This document shows, piece after piece, positions 62,021-64,000 of a stretch of DNA of 64,000 nucleotides. Source of the DNA: Chiua virens (taxonomy: Eukaryota > Basidiomycota > Agaricomycetes > Boletales > Boletaceae). Both the position numbers and the translations under genes were made by a program. Numbering within the stretch: the first letter of the stretch is position 1; each line of letters begins with the position of its first letter. The stretch spans positions 1,240,001 to 1,304,000 of the forward strand of contig JAHNUO010000007.1 in NCBI GenBank assembly GCA_019787685.1, in the 5' to 3' direction. Below the pieces are notes generated by a model that searched no databases, was not told the origin of the DNA, and worked only from the letters and a program-made list of their open reading frames with translations.

Positions 62021-62957
62021 ATGAAATTATCTGACCATCACGTGCTCATCTTCGACGTGTACGGCACTCTTGTCGATTGGGAGTCCGCCATACACGAAGC
62101 CCTCCACGGCCTTCCCGTCTTCCACAACCTGACGCGGGAGGAGGGCCTGGTCATTTATGCGGGGATAGAGGGAAACTTGCAAACTCAGTTTCAAAACACG
62201 CCCTACTCTCAAATTCTCGAATTGGCTTATCGCCAGCTGGCGAACCCATCTGAAGGCGGCGTGTCAACGGCAGGCATCGAAGAGGGCTCATTGAGGAAGG
62301 TGCACGCGTCCACCTCCAATGTTCAGAATGAGGATGATGGAGCCAAGATCTCATGTGTCTCTTCGCCTGATGTCGATAACCCTGCCCAGCGTTTTGGGAG
62401 ATCCATACCCGACTGGAAGCCATTCCCAGACACCATCGATGCACTCCACAGACTCAAAAAAACATTTCGCCCTCGTCGTCTTATCCAACGTCGATGACGC
62501 GAGCTTCGCAGGGACACATTGGAAGCTCTGCACGCCAGATCACCCAGGATCTGCCTACCACACAGTCACTCCAGACTCACCCTTCTCGCTTGTCCTCACC
62601 GCGCAGCAAATTGGCGCTTACAAGCCCAATCCGTTGATGCTGGAGTGTGCCCTCAGGCAGCTCTCTGCAAACCCTGACCCCTCGTTGCCGTCGATCCCTG
62701 GGTCACACTTCGATCCGTCACACGTCCTCGCCGTCGCCAATTCTATTCGCCATGATATCATTCCCGCCATGCAGCATGACTTGCATAGTGTTTGGATTAG
62801 CAGGCACGGGGCCAACTTTATTGGGAACGAGAGCACCGTCGCTCAACATCATTCTAAGGAGGGTCTCGCTGTAGGCGGCAAGTACCCCTATACGTGGCGC
62901 TACGAAACGTTAGGTAGAATGGCAGACTCAGTCGAAGCAGAGAAGTCGCTGTCGTGA
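62021..62957 (+). CDS. HAD-superfamily (S)-2-haloacid dehalogenase-type hydrolase, frameshifted
   Basis: Type II HAD hydrolase: an Asp nucleophile attacks the substrate carbon or phosphate. Motif I: FDVYGTLVDW with the nucleophile Asp near residue 11. Motif II: VLSNVDD. Motif III Lys: QIGAYKPNP. Motif IV: VANSIRHDIIPA. About 310 residues, slightly long because of a Ser/Asp-rich insert after motif I. No intron. The frame shifts at an A7 run (62456-62462): LHRLKK continues as HFALVVLSN only with six As, and as written translation stops at 62497. A homopolymer miscall is a likely cause. Fungal members are often of unknown substrate; dehalogenase is the family name only. Confidence 0.85.
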
Positions 62958-64000
62958 AAGAATTCAGTTGTAGGATGACAGTCGTGTGACCTACTAGCTA
63001 ATCCCTCATCCCGAGTCGAGAAGGCTCAGTCGAACGGTGCCCTAACACTCGAACGTGGCTTCTTACCGCGGTGTAGACTCCTTAGAAGCACAATGCCACT
63101 TAAAAATATATCTTCCGACAACCTGAACTCACCAATCACCTGCGGTCGACCAAAGCGGGTGCTCCGCAGCTGCTACTCGGTTTCTATTTCTATTGCACCG
63201 AGGATCACGTCAGATAGACACGTCGCCACTGGCAATCGAATGCTGCATCATCATAGGTAATCTGCCCAAACTTTTACCCGATTATCGTCTGTCTCCGATT
63301 GCTCACCAGTACGGTCGTCATCGTGATAACGGCACCATCTAGGCGGACAAAATGTCCACGCTGATTCTAAAAAAACAATTATAAAAAAAATTATGATGAT
63401 GCCTGTCTGAACCATCATACCAGACCTCGGCGGCGAATTCGTTACCCGCGGTGCAATCGTGGACAATTGCACTCAGTCGTATCCTTTGAAACTACTACTC
63501 CACCCTTAGATCATATCTGCAGTCAATGCTCCTGTCGTGAGTGTTTTGGGACCGACTACTTCCCCGTTTCGATTGTCCCGAGGATCAGCGCTCGCCTCGA
63601 ACGTTATTGATCGCCACACACGATTCATGCAAAGACGCGTGCACAGACGCTCTGTTCAAGCGTTTTCTTCCACCCGATCGACATCACTCACCACCAGGAT
63701 CGTTGATCGATGAAGCGTTGTCTCCCAAGGAACAGGGTAAACACACTCCCAATCTCAATAGGTAGAACAGGAGTCGTATGGATGCTTCCTTGATCCCAAC
63801 TTGCTGTCGCTCATACACGTGGTGACTGCGTTCGAACTTCTTCCACTGGCGTCGTTCTATCGTAAATCATGACAAGCACACGCAGCACAGTCCACTTCGA
63901 CAGTCGATAGAAGCCCAATACTCAGACGCGCACCGTAAGGAATCGGAACCCCGCGCGGAACGCACCGCATTCGATAGGTAGCACTCGCCTTCATCCAAAT
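62958..64000. other. no recognised gene to the window edge
   Basis: Short frames (63251-63472 -, 63541-63765 +) without recognisable domains. Imperfect self-similar blocks occur (CACC...CGATCGAC, GCACTCG) near 63560-63990. Possibly the start of a repeat or a gene continuing outside the window. Confidence 0.3.

Overview
The window reads as chromosomal DNA of a filamentous basidiomycete. Genes are broken by many 48-60 bp GT-AG introns, and the mobile elements (Plavaka-type DNA transposon, Ty3/gypsy with one long gag-pol frame, pogo and Tc1 elements) and sesquiterpene synthases are typical of Agaricomycetes. A Ceratobasidiaceae (Rhizoctonia-like) source is my inference, not something the sequence proves. 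The window is about half single-copy genes and half mobile or duplicated DNA.

Layout. 1-572 is the 3' end of a Ty1/copia element. 573-9070 holds no gene I can recognise. 9123-15426 is an ordinary gene block, all on the + strand: a secreted GH16 glucanase, a G3BP-like NTF2/RRM protein and a Fus3/Kss1-class MAP kinase. 16640-35145 is a nested transposon stack. A LINE-like ORF relic was split by a Plavaka DNA transposon (16776-35022). The second gene of that transposon was then hit by a Tc1/mariner element (20641-22231) and, 30 bp further along the original sequence, by a 10.1 kb gypsy element (22262-32348). 35425-36806 is a pogo-like element that itself carries a solo LTR.

36850-51183 is a large inverted duplication. 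Two arms of about 3.16 kb, each carrying a sesquiterpene synthase transcribed outward, flank an 8.0 kb spacer. The spacer holds RAD17 (9-1-1 checkpoint clamp loader), a mitochondrial TPR protein, relics of an M20 dipeptidase and a DEAD-box helicase, and a third, internally deleted piece of the arm. A decayed Baeyer-Villiger monooxygenase follows at 51880-53819. 54902-62957 is again single-copy: a small putative mitochondrial protein, a MIX17/CHCHD2-like twin CX9C protein, a SYG1/XPR1 phosphate exporter and a HAD-superfamily dehalogenase.

Two themes run through the window. First, several reading frames in the transposons, and at least one site in the monooxygenase, are closed by TGA where the family or context calls for arginine (CGA). 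The two gypsy LTRs also differ largely at CpG sites, so the repeats look worn by C-to-T change at CpG. Second, several otherwise normal genes (MAP kinase, HAD enzyme, one synthase copy) carry a single-base frameshift. This could be real decay or base-calling error and decides how many of these genes work.
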